Shown piece by piece: positions 9,739 to 17,812 of a DNA stretch of 64,000 bases (position 1 is the stretch's first letter; each line of letters opens with the position of its first letter). The position numbers were made by a program, and so were the translations under genes. The notes under the pieces are model-generated. The model did not search any database. It worked only from the letters and a program-made list of their open reading frames with translations, and was not told the origin of the DNA. Origin of the DNA: Micromonospora craterilacus (GTDB lineage Bacteria > Actinomycetota > Actinomycetes > Mycobacteriales > Micromonosporaceae); NCBI RefSeq assembly GCF_003236315.1, contig NZ_POTY01000002.1:40952-104951 (forward strand), written 5' to 3'.

Positions 9739-10728
9739 ATGAGAAACATGCGAATGCCCCGGCGCGCGATCGGGGTCGTCGCCGCCGTCCTGCTGGCCGG
9801 CAGCGTGGCCGCCTGCGGTAACAGTGACACCGGAGGGGAAGGCGGCGACGGCAAGATCGTCCTCGGCTTCTCCCAGGTCGGCGCCGAGAGTGGCTGGCGT
9901 ACGGCCAACACCAACTCCATCAAGGAGGCCGCTGGGGAGGCGGGCATCGAGCTCAAGTTCGACGATGCCCAGCAGAAGCAGGAGAACCAGATCAAGGCCA
10001 TCCGCAACTACATCCAGCAGAAGGTCGACGTGATCGCCTTCTCGCCGGTGGTGGAGTCCGGTTGGGACACCGTGCTCAAGGAGGCCAAGGACGCCGGCAT
10101 CCCGGTCATCCTGACCGACCGCGCGGTGGACTCGGCCGACAAGTCCCTCTACAAGACCTTCCTCGGCTCGGACTTCGTCAAGGAAGGCCGGCTGTCGGGG
10201 GAGTGGCTGATCGAGAACAAGAAGGACGCGACCGGCGATGTGAACATCGTCGAGCTGCAGGGCACCACCGGCTCGGCCCCGGCCAACGACCGCAAGAAGG
10301 GCTTCGCCGAGGCGATCGCGGCCGACCCGAAGCTGAAGGTCATCGCCTCCCAGTCGGGTGACTTCACCCGCGCCGGCGGCAAGCAGGTCATGGAGCAGTT
10401 CCTGAAGGCCCACCCGAAGATCGACGTGCTCTTCGCGCACAACGACGACATGGGTCTCGGTGCCCTGGAGGCGATCACCGCGGCGGGCAAGGTGCCCGGC
10501 CAGGACATCACCATCATCACCATCGACGCGGTCAAGGACGGCATGCAGGCCCTGGCCGACGGTAAGTTCAACTTCATCGCCGAGTGCAGCCCGCTGCTCG
10601 GGCCACAGCTGATGGACCTGGCCAAGAAGGTGCACGCCGGTGAAGAGGTGCCGGCGCGGATCGAGACCGAGGAGACCACCTTCACCCAGGAGCAGGCCAA
10701 GGAGGCCCTGCCCAACCGCAAGTACTGA
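9739..10728 (+). CDS. ytfQ: YtfQ-type sugar-binding lipoprotein
   Basis: Extracellular lipid-anchored sugar-binding protein, 329 aa, of the second ABC importer in this locus. The signal peptide ends in AGSVAAC (lipidated Cys about residue 26). The mature sequence carries VLGFSQVGAESGWR at its N-terminus and VDVIAFSPVVESGWDTVLKEAK, both characteristic of YtfQ, which binds galactofuranose in E. coli. GAGGAG precedes ATG 9739. A furanose ligand such as L-arabinofuranose released by the secreted arabinosidases of this window is plausible but inferred. Two strong hairpins separate it from the ATPase gene. Confidence 0.9.
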   Translation: MRNMRMPRRAIGVVAAVLLAGSVAACGNSDTGGEGGDGKIVLGFSQVGAESGWRTANTNSIKEAAGEAGIELKFDDAQQKQENQIKAIRNYIQQKVDVIAFSPVVESGWDTVLKEAKDAGIPVILTDRAVDSADKSLYKTFLGSDFVKEGRLSGEWLIENKKDATGDVNIVELQGTTGSAPANDRKKGFAEAIAADPKLKVIASQSGDFTRAGGKQVMEQFLKAHPKIDVLFAHNDDMGLGALEAITAAGKVPGQDITIITIDAVKDGMQALADGKFNFIAECSPLLGPQLMDLAKKVHAGEEVPARIETEETTFTQEQAKEALPNRKY

Positions 10729-10737
10729 TCGACGCCC

Positions 10738-10763
10738 GGGGCCGCCGCTGACGTGGCGGCCCC
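10738..10763 (+). terminator. Intercistronic hairpin after ytfQ
   Basis: A perfect 9-bp GC stem (GGGGCCGCC at 10738-10746 pairing with 10755-10763) with an 8-nt loop lies 9 bases after the ytfQ stop. No U-tract, so likely an attenuating or stabilising structure. Confidence 0.55.
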
Positions 10764-10808
10764 GCCGCGTCGCTCACCTACCCGACGGACTGGGCGGCTG
10801 ACCCGAAA

Positions 10809-10868
10809 CCCCCGTGCCGTCTCCGCCCGGCCGACCTCCAGGGGCGGCCGGGCGGGACGCCACGGGGG
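10809..10868 (+). terminator. Nested double stem-loop between ytfQ and ytfR
   Basis: An outer 8-bp stem (10809-10816 with 10861-10868) encloses an inner 11-bp stem (10823-10833 with 10845-10855). It could limit read-through to the ATPase and permease genes so that binding protein is made in excess. Confidence 0.55.
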
Positions 10869-10916
10869 CGCGGTGGCCCTTCCGTACCGCGAGAACCCAG
10901 AAGAAGGTCCGATGGG

Positions 10917-12458
10917 ATGACGGATAGCCGTCCGGTCCTCACGATGACCGGGATCAGCAAGTCCTTTCCGGGGGTGCGCGCACTCCACAATGTTGATTTC
11001 CGGCTCTTCCCCGGCGAGGTGCACGCCCTGATGGGCGAGAACGGTGCCGGCAAGTCGACCCTGATCAAGGTGTTGACCGGCGTCTACGGCATCGACGACG
11101 GCATCATCACCCTGGGCGGGGAGCAGGTGGCCTTCAGCGGGCCGATGCAAGCCGCCGCCGCCGGGGTCAGCACCGTCTACCAGGAGGTCAACCTCTGCCC
11201 CAACCTGTCGGTGGCGGAGAACATCTTCATCGGCCGCGAGCCGCGCCGCTTCGGGGCCGTCCGGTGGGGCGAGGTCCGGCGCCGGGCCCGGCAGCTGTTG
11301 GCCCGGCTGGACCTCGACATCGACGTCACCGCACCCGTGGCGTCGTACTCGCTCGCCGTCCAGCAGATGATCGCGATCGCCCGCGCGATCGACGTCCAGG
11401 CCCGGGTGCTGATCCTGGACGAGCCGACCTCCAGCCTGGACGCCGGTGAGGTCGAGCAGCTGTTTCGGATCATGCGCCAGCTGCGCGACGAGGGCATCGC
11501 CATCCTCTTCGTGACTCACTTCCTCGACCAGGTCTACGGGATCGCCGACCGGATCACCGTGCTGCGCAACGGCACCCTGGTGGGGGAGCACCCGACCGCC
11601 GAGCTGCCCCAGCTGGCCCTGGTCGAGAAGATGATCGGCAAGGAACTCGACGTTCTCGAACGGATCGAGGAGCATCCCCGGCGGGAGCTGGCGGCCCTGG
11701 AGGGCGGGACCCCGTTCGTGGAGGTGTCGGACCTCAGCCGTAAGGGCGCGGTCGCACCGTTCAGCCTGACCATCCACGCCGGCGAGGTGGTCGGCCTGGC
11801 CGGGCTGCTCGGCTCCGGCCGCACCGAGGTGGCGCGGCTGCTGTTCGGCGCCGACCGCGCCGACCGTGGCCAGGTCGCCGTGGGCGGCAAGCCGACCGGT
11901 CTGCGTACCCCGGTGCAGGCCATCGACCGCGGCATCGGGTTCTGCTCCGAGAACCGCCGCGCGGAAGGGATCATCGCCGACCTGTCGGTCCGCGAGAACA
12001 TGATCCTCGCGATGCAGGCCGCCCGCGGCTGGCTGCGCCCGATCCCGCGCCGCCGCCAGGACGAACTCGTCGACAAGTACATCAAGGCGTTGAGCATCCG
12101 CCCCGCGAACCCCGACGTGCCGGTGCGCAACCTGTCCGGCGGCAACCAGCAGAAGGTCCTGCTGGCCCGGTGGCTGATCACCGAGCCCCGACTGCTCATC
12201 CTCGACGAACCCACCCGTGGCATCGACATCGGGGCCAAGGCCGAGATCCAGAAGCTCGTGGTGCAGCTCTCCGACGGCGGCATGGCGGTGCTGTTCATCT
12301 CCGCCGAACTCGAGGAGGTGCTGCGGCTGAGCCACAAGATCGCGGTGATGCGCGACCGGGAGCTGGTCGCCCAACTCACCAACGACGACGCCGTCGACGC
12401 CGACCGTGTCATGCAGACCATCGCCAGCGGATCACAGCGGGAGGAGGCGAACCAATGA
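10917..12458 (+). CDS. ytfR: YtfR-type sugar ABC transporter ATP-binding protein
   Basis: Two-domain ABC ATPase of 513 aa energising the YtfQ/YtfT/YjfF importer. The first domain has [13 protein letters not shown] near residue 45 and ILDEPTSSLD. The second has [26 protein letters not shown] and [18 protein letters not shown] 10917 follows AGAAGG. The sequence is clearly distinct from the GguA-type ATPase at 2332, so the two importers are separate systems rather than a recent duplication. Its stop overlaps the ATG of the first of two tandem 80-bp repeat elements. Confidence 0.92.
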   Translation: MTDSRPVLTMTGISKSFPGVRALHNVDFRLFPGEVHALMGENGAGKSTLIKVLTGVYGIDDGIITLGGEQVAFSGPMQAAAAGVSTVYQEVNLCPNLSVAENIFIGREPRRFGAVRWGEVRRRARQLLARLDLDIDVTAPVASYSLAVQQMIAIARAIDVQARVLILDEPTSSLDAGEVEQLFRIMRQLRDEGIAILFVTHFLDQVYGIADRITVLRNGTLVGEHPTAELPQLALVEKMIGKELDVLERIEEHPRRELAALEGGTPFVEVSDLSRKGAVAPFSLTIHAGEVVGLAGLLGSGRTEVARLLFGADRADRGQVAVGGKPTGLRTPVQAIDRGIGFCSENRRAEGIIADLSVRENMILAMQAARGWLRPIPRRRQDELVDKYIKALSIRPANPDVPVRNLSGGNQQKVLLARWLITEPRLLILDEPTRGIDIGAKAEIQKLVVQLSDGGMAVLFISAELEEVLRLSHKIAVMRDRELVAQLTNDDAVDADRVMQTIASGSQREEANQ

Positions 12459-12614
12459 GCGAGCGTCAGCGAGCGAATCATCGGCGCAGTGTGTTGGTGC
12501 CTCATGGCGGCGCGGAGCGAAGCGGAGCGCTGGCATGAGCGAGCGTCAGCGAGCGATTCATCGGCGCAGTGTGTTGGTGCCTCATGGCGGCGCGGAGCGA
12601 AGCGGAGCGCCGGC
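12455..12614 (+). repeat. Tandem pair of 80-bp coding repeat elements, copies 2 and 3 (ytfR/ytfT junction)
   Basis: Two nearly identical units occupy 12455-12534 and 12535-12614. Each encodes 27 residues (MSERQRAN or MSERQRAI at the start, GAERSGA near the end). Each opens with an ATG overlapping the previous stop and closes with a TGA overlapping the next ATG, so the chain ytfR, peptide, peptide, ytfT is linked by three ATGA overlaps. They differ at only two or three bases, so the duplication is recent. Confidence 0.85.
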
Positions 12615-13685
12615 ATGAGTGACGCCAAGAACCGCTTCCAGGCCATGGTCGGCCACCGGCTGTTCTGGCCGGTCGCCGTGCTCGTGGTCATGCTGGCGGC
12701 GAACACCCTCTACCGCCCCGGCTTCCTGACCATCGAGGTCAAGGACGGCCACCTGTACGGCACCCCGATCGACATCCTCCGGCTGAGCGCGCCGCTGATC
12801 CTGGTCGCGTTGGGCATGACCCTGGTCATCTCCACCGGCGGCATCGACCTCTCGGTCGGCTCGGTCTGCGCCATCAGCGGCGCCATCGCCTGCCTCTACA
12901 TCAGCAAGGCGCCGGACCAGAACGCCCTCGGCATGGTGCTGACCGCGCTCGCGATGGCGATCGGGGCCGCGCTGGTACTCGGCGCGTGGAACGGCATCCT
13001 GGTCTCCGTGATCGGCATCCAACCGATCATCGCCACGCTCATCCTGATGGTGGCCGGCCGGGGCCTCGCGCAGCTGATCACCGAGGGCCAGATCATCACC
13101 ATCAACTCCGGCCCGTACCGGGCGATCGGTCTGGGCCACTTCCTGACCCTGCCGCTCGCGATCTTCATCGCGTTGGCCGCGGCCCTGCTCGTCGCGGCGT
13201 TCACCCGCCGCACCGCCCTCGGCATGATCATCGAGTCGGTGGGTGGCAACCGGGAGGCCAGCCGCCTGGCCGGCATCCGGTCGGGCCGGGTGGTCTTCCT
13301 GGTGTACGTCGTCAGCGCCGTGTGCGCCGCGATCGCCGGGTTCATGATGACCGCCAACGTCTCCAGCGCCGACGGCAACTCGGCCGGCCTCTGGGTGGAA
13401 CTCGACGCGATCCTCGCGGTCGTCATCGGTGGTACGTCCCTGGCGGGCGGCCGGTTCTTCCTCAGCGGCACCATCCTCGGCGCGCTGATCATCCAGACCC
13501 TGACCACGACGGTGTACGCCATGAACATCTCACCGCAGACGGCACTGCTGTTCAAAGCGGTCGTCGTCATCGTCGTCTGCCTCGTCCAGGCGCCGGCCTT
13601 CCGGGCCAGGTTCAGCCGCCGCCGACCCGGTGCCGCGCCCCCCGAGGCGTCGCCGCAGCGGCAGAAGGAGCAGGTGCCGGCATGA
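12615..13685 (+). CDS. ytfT: YtfT-type sugar ABC transporter permease
   Basis: Inner-membrane permease, 356 aa, one of two different permeases of the YtfQRT-YjfF importer. ATG 12615 is used because upstream in-frame sequence is the repeat element and the conserved protein begins SDAKNRFQAM. About ten hydrophobic segments are visible. The motif [18 protein letters not shown] near residue 75 and ELDAILAVVIGGTSLAGG near residue 260 are family hallmarks. The basic, Pro-rich C-terminal tail (RRRPGAAPPEA) is cytoplasmic by the positive-inside rule. Its stop overlaps repeat copy 4. Confidence 0.9.
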   Translation: MSDAKNRFQAMVGHRLFWPVAVLVVMLAANTLYRPGFLTIEVKDGHLYGTPIDILRLSAPLILVALGMTLVISTGGIDLSVGSVCAISGAIACLYISKAPDQNALGMVLTALAMAIGAALVLGAWNGILVSVIGIQPIIATLILMVAGRGLAQLITEGQIITINSGPYRAIGLGHFLTLPLAIFIALAAALLVAAFTRRTALGMIIESVGGNREASRLAGIRSGRVVFLVYVVSAVCAAIAGFMMTANVSSADGNSAGLWVELDAILAVVIGGTSLAGGRFFLSGTILGALIIQTLTTTVYAMNISPQTALLFKAVVVIVVCLVQAPAFRARFSRRRPGAAPPEASPQRQKEQVPA

Positions 13686-13752
13686 GCGAGCGACAGCGAG
13701 CGAATCACCAGCGCCGGAAAGATGCCGGCCCGCAGCGAAGTGGAGGGGCGGC
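13682..13752 (+). repeat. 71-bp coding repeat element, copy 4 (ytfT/yjfF junction)
   Basis: A shorter, diverged member of the repeat family, encoding 24 residues (MSERQRANH ... QRSGGAA). ATGA overlaps with ytfT upstream and with yjfF downstream are kept. The 9-bp length difference keeps the peptide frame open. Its 3' end supplies the GGAGGGG ribosome binding site of yjfF. Confidence 0.8.
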
Positions 13753-14742
13753 ATGACGATGAACTCGCTGACCACCGTTCCCACCTGGGCCCGGCTGCCA
13801 CGGCGGCACGTGCCGGTGCTGGCCACCCTCGCCCTGCTGCTGGTCATGTACGGCATCGGCGTCTCCCAGTACCGGGCGTTCTCCAACATCCAGGTCATCT
13901 TCAACGTCTTCATCGACAACGGGTTCCTGCTCGTGGTCGCCGTGGGGATGACCTTCGTGATCCTCACCGGTGGCATCGACCTGTCGGTGGGCTCGGTGGT
14001 CGCGATGACCGCGATGGTCTCGGCATGGTTGCTCCAGTCAGGCCTGCCCGCGTTGCTGGTGCTGGTCATCGCGTTGCTCATCGGGCCGACCCTAGGCTTC
14101 CTGATGGGCTGCGCGATCCACTTCTTCGAGATTCAGCCGTTCATCGTCACACTCGCCGGGATGTTCTTCGCCCGCGGCATGTGCACGTTCATCAGCGGCG
14201 CCTCGATCCCGATCACGGACGGCTTCTGGACCACGATGTCGCAGTACCGGATCGGGGACCCCCGGGGCAACTTCGTCTCGGTCAGCGTGCTGGTCGCGTT
14301 CGCCGTGGCCGCCGTCGCCGCCTACGTGCTGGCGTACACCCGGCTCGGCCGCAACGTCTACGCGATCGGTGGCAATCCGCAGTCGGCGCTGCTGATGGGC
14401 CTGCCGGTGGGGCGTACCCGGATCGCGGTCTACACCATCAGCGGGCTGTGCTCGGCGATCGGCGGAATCCTGCTGTCGTTCTACACGCTTTCCGGAGCGC
14501 CGCTGATCGCGGTCGGGATGGAACTCGACGTGATCGCGGCCGTCGTCATCGGTGGCACCGTCCTCACCGGTGGCTCGGGCTACGTCTTCGGCACCGTGCT
14601 CGGCGTGCTGGTGCTCGGCGTGATCCAGACCCTGATCACCTTCGACGGAAGCCTCAACTCCTGGTGGACCAAGATCGTGATCGGCGGCCTGCTTTTCGCG
14701 TTCATCCTGCTCCAGCGCCTCATCGGCATCCGCTACAAGTAA
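13753..14742 (+). CDS. yjfF: YjfF-type sugar ABC transporter permease
   Basis: Second permease of the YtfQRT-YjfF importer, 329 aa, presumed to form a heterodimer with YtfT in the membrane. ATG 13753 follows GGAGGGG. Family motifs are [18 protein letters not shown] near residue 75, RNVYAIGGNPQSALLMGL and ELDVIAAVVIGGTVLTGG near residue 260. It ends with RLIGIRYK. The next gene, araA, begins 27 bases downstream, consistent with one transcript. Confidence 0.9.
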   Translation: MTMNSLTTVPTWARLPRRHVPVLATLALLLVMYGIGVSQYRAFSNIQVIFNVFIDNGFLLVVAVGMTFVILTGGIDLSVGSVVAMTAMVSAWLLQSGLPALLVLVIALLIGPTLGFLMGCAIHFFEIQPFIVTLAGMFFARGMCTFISGASIPITDGFWTTMSQYRIGDPRGNFVSVSVLVAFAVAAVAAYVLAYTRLGRNVYAIGGNPQSALLMGLPVGRTRIAVYTISGLCSAIGGILLSFYTLSGAPLIAVGMELDVIAAVVIGGTVLTGGSGYVFGTVLGVLVLGVIQTLITFDGSLNSWWTKIVIGGLLFAFILLQRLIGIRYK

Positions 14743-14769
14743 CCCTCCCTCTCGCGGAAGGCAACGTCC

Positions 14770-16272
14770 ATGGCAACACACTCTGAACCCCAGGTCTGGT
14801 TTCTCACCGGAAGCCAGGCGATGTACGGCGAGGACACACTCCGGCAGGTGGCCGACCAGTCCCGTCAGATCGCCGCCCTGCTCGACGACTCGGCGCACAT
14901 TCCCGCCCGGGTGGTCTGGAAGCCGGTCCTGACCACCAGCGCCGACATCCTGGAGGTCTGCCGGGATGCCGCCGTACAGGGGGCGGTCGGGGTCATCGCC
15001 TGGATGCACACCTTCTCGCCGGCGAAGATGTGGATCTCCGGCCTGGACGCGCTGCAGACACCGCTGCTGCACCTGCACACCCAGGCGAACCAGCAGTTGC
15101 CGTGGGCCGAGATCGACATGGACTTCATGAACCTGAACCAGGCCGCCCACGGCGATCGGGAGTTCGGGTACATCCAGACCCGGCTCGGGGTGGCCCGCAA
15201 GACGGTCGCCGGGCACGTCACCGACCCACGGGTCGCCACCCGCGTCGGCGCCTGGACCCGGGCGGCGATCGGCTGGTCGGCGATGCGGTCGCTGCGCCTG
15301 GCACGCTTCGGCGACAACATGCGCGACGTCGCGGTGACCGAGGGGGACAAGGTCGAGGCGGAGCTGCGCTTCGGCGTCTCGGTGAACACCTACGGGGTGA
15401 ACGACCTGGTGCGGGTGGTCGGCGAGGTGGCCGACGCGCAGGTGGACGATCTGGTCAAGGAGTACGACGACACGTACCGCGTCGTCGCCGCGCTGCGGCC
15501 CGGCGGTGAGCGGCACGAATCGCTGCGGTACGCCGCCCGGCTGGAGCTGGGTCTGCGTACGTTCCTGGACAGTGGTGGGTTCCGCGCGTTCACCACGAAC
15601 TTCGAGGATCTCGGCGGACTGCGGCAGCTGCCCGGTATCGCCGTGCAGCGGCTCATGGCCGACGGGTACGGCTTCGGCGGTGAGGGGGACTGGAAGACCT
15701 CCGTGCTGGTCCACACGCTGAAGGCGATGTCGGCCGGGGCCGAGGGCGGCACCTCGTTCATGGAGGACTACACCTACGACCTCACCCCCGGTGAGGAACT
15801 GGTCCTCGGTGCGCACATGCTCGAGGTGTGCCCGACGATCGCCGCCGGTGTGCCGAAGGTGGAGATCCACCCGTTGAGCATCGGCGGTCGGGAGGACCCG
15901 GTCCGACTCGTCTTCGACGCCGAACCCGGTCCCGCGGTGGTGCTCGGCCTGGCCGACATGGGCGAGCGCTTCCGGCTGGTGGCCAACGAGGTCGACGTGG
16001 TGACCCCACCGCAGCCGTTGCCGCGGCTGCCGGTGGCTCGGGCCGTCTGGCGGCCCCGCCCGCACCTGCCCGGTTCGGCCGAGGCGTGGATCACCGCGGG
16101 CGCGCCGCACCACACCGTGCTGTCCCAGGCGGTGGGCGTGGAGGAGCTACACGACCTGGCCGAGATGAGCCGCACCGAACTCCTGGTCATCGACGCCGAC
16201 ACCGAACCTCGCCGATTCGCCGACGAGATCCGGTGGAATCAGGCGTACTACCGGCTCGCCCGGGGATTCTGA
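14770..16272 (+). CDS. araA: L-arabinose isomerase
   Basis: Converts L-arabinose to L-ribulose in the cytoplasm, using Mn2+. The 500-aa length equals that of E. coli AraA. Active-site residues align: E305 in FGGEGDWK, E332 in [10 protein letters not shown]349 in LGAHMLE, and the His pair at 447-448 in APHHTV. The N-terminus [19 protein letters not shown] is diagnostic of the family. GGAAGG precedes ATG 14770. As last gene of the operon it is followed by an octamer repeat and an intrinsic terminator with a T-tract. araB, araD and araA together complete the arabinose pathway. Confidence 0.97.
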   Translation: MATHSEPQVWFLTGSQAMYGEDTLRQVADQSRQIAALLDDSAHIPARVVWKPVLTTSADILEVCRDAAVQGAVGVIAWMHTFSPAKMWISGLDALQTPLLHLHTQANQQLPWAEIDMDFMNLNQAAHGDREFGYIQTRLGVARKTVAGHVTDPRVATRVGAWTRAAIGWSAMRSLRLARFGDNMRDVAVTEGDKVEAELRFGVSVNTYGVNDLVRVVGEVADAQVDDLVKEYDDTYRVVAALRPGGERHESLRYAARLELGLRTFLDSGGFRAFTTNFEDLGGLRQLPGIAVQRLMADGYGFGGEGDWKTSVLVHTLKAMSAGAEGGTSFMEDYTYDLTPGEELVLGAHMLEVCPTIAAGVPKVEIHPLSIGGREDPVRLVFDAEPGPAVVLGLADMGERFRLVANEVDVVTPPQPLPRLPVARAVWRPRPHLPGSAEAWITAGAPHHTVLSQAVGVEELHDLAEMSRTELLVIDADTEPRRFADEIRWNQAYYRLARGF

Positions 16273-16304
16273 CCGCGACACCGCGACACCGCGACACCGC
16301 GACA
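16273..16304 (+). repeat. Four tandem copies of an 8-bp unit (CCGCGACA)
   Basis: The exact tandem octamer starts directly after the araA stop and runs up to the terminator stem. It is a candidate for slipped-strand copy-number variation between strains. Confidence 0.85.
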
Positions 16305-16311
16305 CCGCGCC

Positions 16312-16358
16312 GGCGTGCCGGGTCTGCCCTTGTTGGAGGGCGGCCCGGCACGCCTTTT
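16312..16358 (+). terminator. Intrinsic terminator of the ara operon
   Basis: A perfect 11-bp stem (GGCGTGCCGGG at 16312-16322 with 16344-16354) is followed at once by TTTT. It is the most classical terminator in the window and marks the end of the araB-to-araA transcript. The rest of the 353-bp gap up to 16625 holds only the LacI-gene leader. Confidence 0.8.
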
Positions 16359-16489
16359 CGCGTCGAGCCGATTGGCGCGCTCCGCGGCGAACACCTCGAT
16401 CCGGCCGGCGCGTACCTGCTCGGCGCCGGTCTCGGAGCACATCCGGCATCCGCCCGTTGACCTTCCGTCAATCGGTGTCGGTGCTGGCG

Positions 16490-16513
16490 TAGACTGTGCT
16501 TGATCTAGCGCTA
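16490..16513 (+). promoter_or_regulatory. Possible promoter and autoregulatory site of the LacI-family gene
   Basis: TAGACT at 16490-16495 could be a -10 box. TAGCGCTA at 16506-16513, just downstream, is a CG-centred palindrome matching only the core of the operators at 1013 and 7096. No good -35 hexamer is seen. Confidence 0.3.
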
Positions 16514-16625
16514 TCCACCCCGGGCGGGCACGGGCCGGCGTGGCGCCGCGAGAGAGGATCGTGTTCCAAGCCGCTCCGGTCAGCGTCGACGGGTCGCGGC
16601 GACCCACGGCATGCGGGAGTGTGAG

Positions 16626-17642
16626 ATGGCCGTACGCGATCCTGCGATGACCGATGTGGCTCGCCTCGCTGGTGTTTCCCACCAGACGGTTTCGCGAGTG
16701 CTCAACGGCCACCCGAACGTGCGTGAACAGACCCGGCTGCGGGTGCAGGCGGCGATCGCCGAACTCGGCTACCGCCCGAACCGGGCGGCCCGTGCGCTGG
16801 TCACCGGCCGTTCGCAGGTGATCGGCGTGGTCGCGCAGAACACCACCCTCTACGGCCCGGCGTCGCTGCTCGCCGCCCTGGAGCAGACGGCCGCCGAGGC
16901 GGGGTTCGCGGTCAGCGTGGGCAGCGTGCGCGACCTCGATCACCTGTCGATCTCGGCGGTGGTCGAGCGGCATCTGGCCCACCGGGTCGCCGGCATCGTG
17001 GTGATCGCGCCGGTGGAGTCGGCCGGGGAGGCGCTGGAGCGCCTGCCGAAGGACGTGCCGCTGGTCACCGTCGACGGGGATCCCCGCCGGCCGATGCCGC
17101 TGGTGACGGTCGACCAGGCCGCCGGTGCCCGGGCCGCCACCGAGCACCTGCTCGCCGCCGGTCACCGTACGGTCTGGCACGTGTCCGGGCCGTCCGACTG
17201 GTTCGACAGCGCGGGACGCATCGAGGGCTGGCGGTCGGCGCTGCTCTCGGCGGGTGCCGAGATCCCGCCGCTGGTGCCGGCGGACTGGTCCGCGGCGGCC
17301 GGGTACCGGTGCGGGCAGATGCTGGCCCGGATGCCCGACGTCACTGCGGTCTTCACCGCCAACGACCATCTCGCCCTCGGTGTGCTGCGCGCCCTGCACG
17401 AGCACGGCCGCCGGGTGCCGGACGACATCAGCGTGGTCGGCTTCGACGACGTGCCCGAGGCGGCGTACTTCATCCCGCCGCTGACCACCGTGCGACCGGA
17501 CTTCGACGCGGTGGCCCGGGCCAGCCTGGAGATGCTGCTGGCCCAGATCGAGTCGGTCAGCGGTGGGGCGTTGCGCGAGACCATCGCGCCGGCGCTGGTC
17601 CCGCGGCAGAGCGTCGCCGCGCCGCCCCGTCGCCGAGCGTGA
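16626..17642 (+). CDS. LacI-family transcriptional regulator, probable arabinose-locus repressor
   Basis: DNA-binding repressor of 338 aa with sugar-binding-protein-like effector domain. The helix-turn-helix MTDVARLAGVSHQTVSRVLNG occupies residues 8-28, followed by the hinge region YRPNRAARALVTG and the effector core beginning SQVIGVVAQNT. ATG 16626 is chosen over ATG 16611 because GGGAG lies 6 bases upstream of it. It sits between the ara operon and the divergently placed GH127 gene, both of which carry CG-centred operators typical of LacI-family proteins. It is therefore the best candidate to bind all six sites. The effector is not predictable from sequence. Confidence 0.88.
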   Translation: MAVRDPAMTDVARLAGVSHQTVSRVLNGHPNVREQTRLRVQAAIAELGYRPNRAARALVTGRSQVIGVVAQNTTLYGPASLLAALEQTAAEAGFAVSVGSVRDLDHLSISAVVERHLAHRVAGIVVIAPVESAGEALERLPKDVPLVTVDGDPRRPMPLVTVDQAAGARAATEHLLAAGHRTVWHVSGPSDWFDSAGRIEGWRSALLSAGAEIPPLVPADWSAAAGYRCGQMLARMPDVTAVFTANDHLALGVLRALHEHGRRVPDDISVVGFDDVPEAAYFIPPLTTVRPDFDAVARASLEMLLAQIESVSGGALRETIAPALVPRQSVAAPPRRRA

Positions 17643-17765
17643 TGCCGGCAGCAGGCGAGGTGGCGGCGGGCGCGTCGCCTCAACGGGAGTGGTCCGTCAC
17701 GACGAGTTGCTCGTCGCAGGTGACCGGCACCACGGGGCGCTGATCCGGGCACGGCGCGGCTAGCT

Positions 17766-17779
17766 TGTTATCGATAACA
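17766..17779. promoter_or_regulatory. Perfect LacI-type operator TGTTATCGATAACA
   Basis: A fully symmetric 14-mer in the gap between the 3' ends of the LacI-family gene and the GH127 gene, where no promoter is expected. Together with the site at 20705 it brackets the GH127 gene, so it may be an auxiliary operator for looping. Confidence 0.65.
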
Positions 17780-17812
17780 TCCTCAAGGGGTGTCGATGGA
17801 ATCAGTAGCGGA

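Noticed and set aside
8821..13752. The repeat elements as an insertion sequence or CRISPR array
   Set aside because: There is no transposase, no terminal inverted repeat of useful length, and copies are separated by full genes or directly abutting without spacers.
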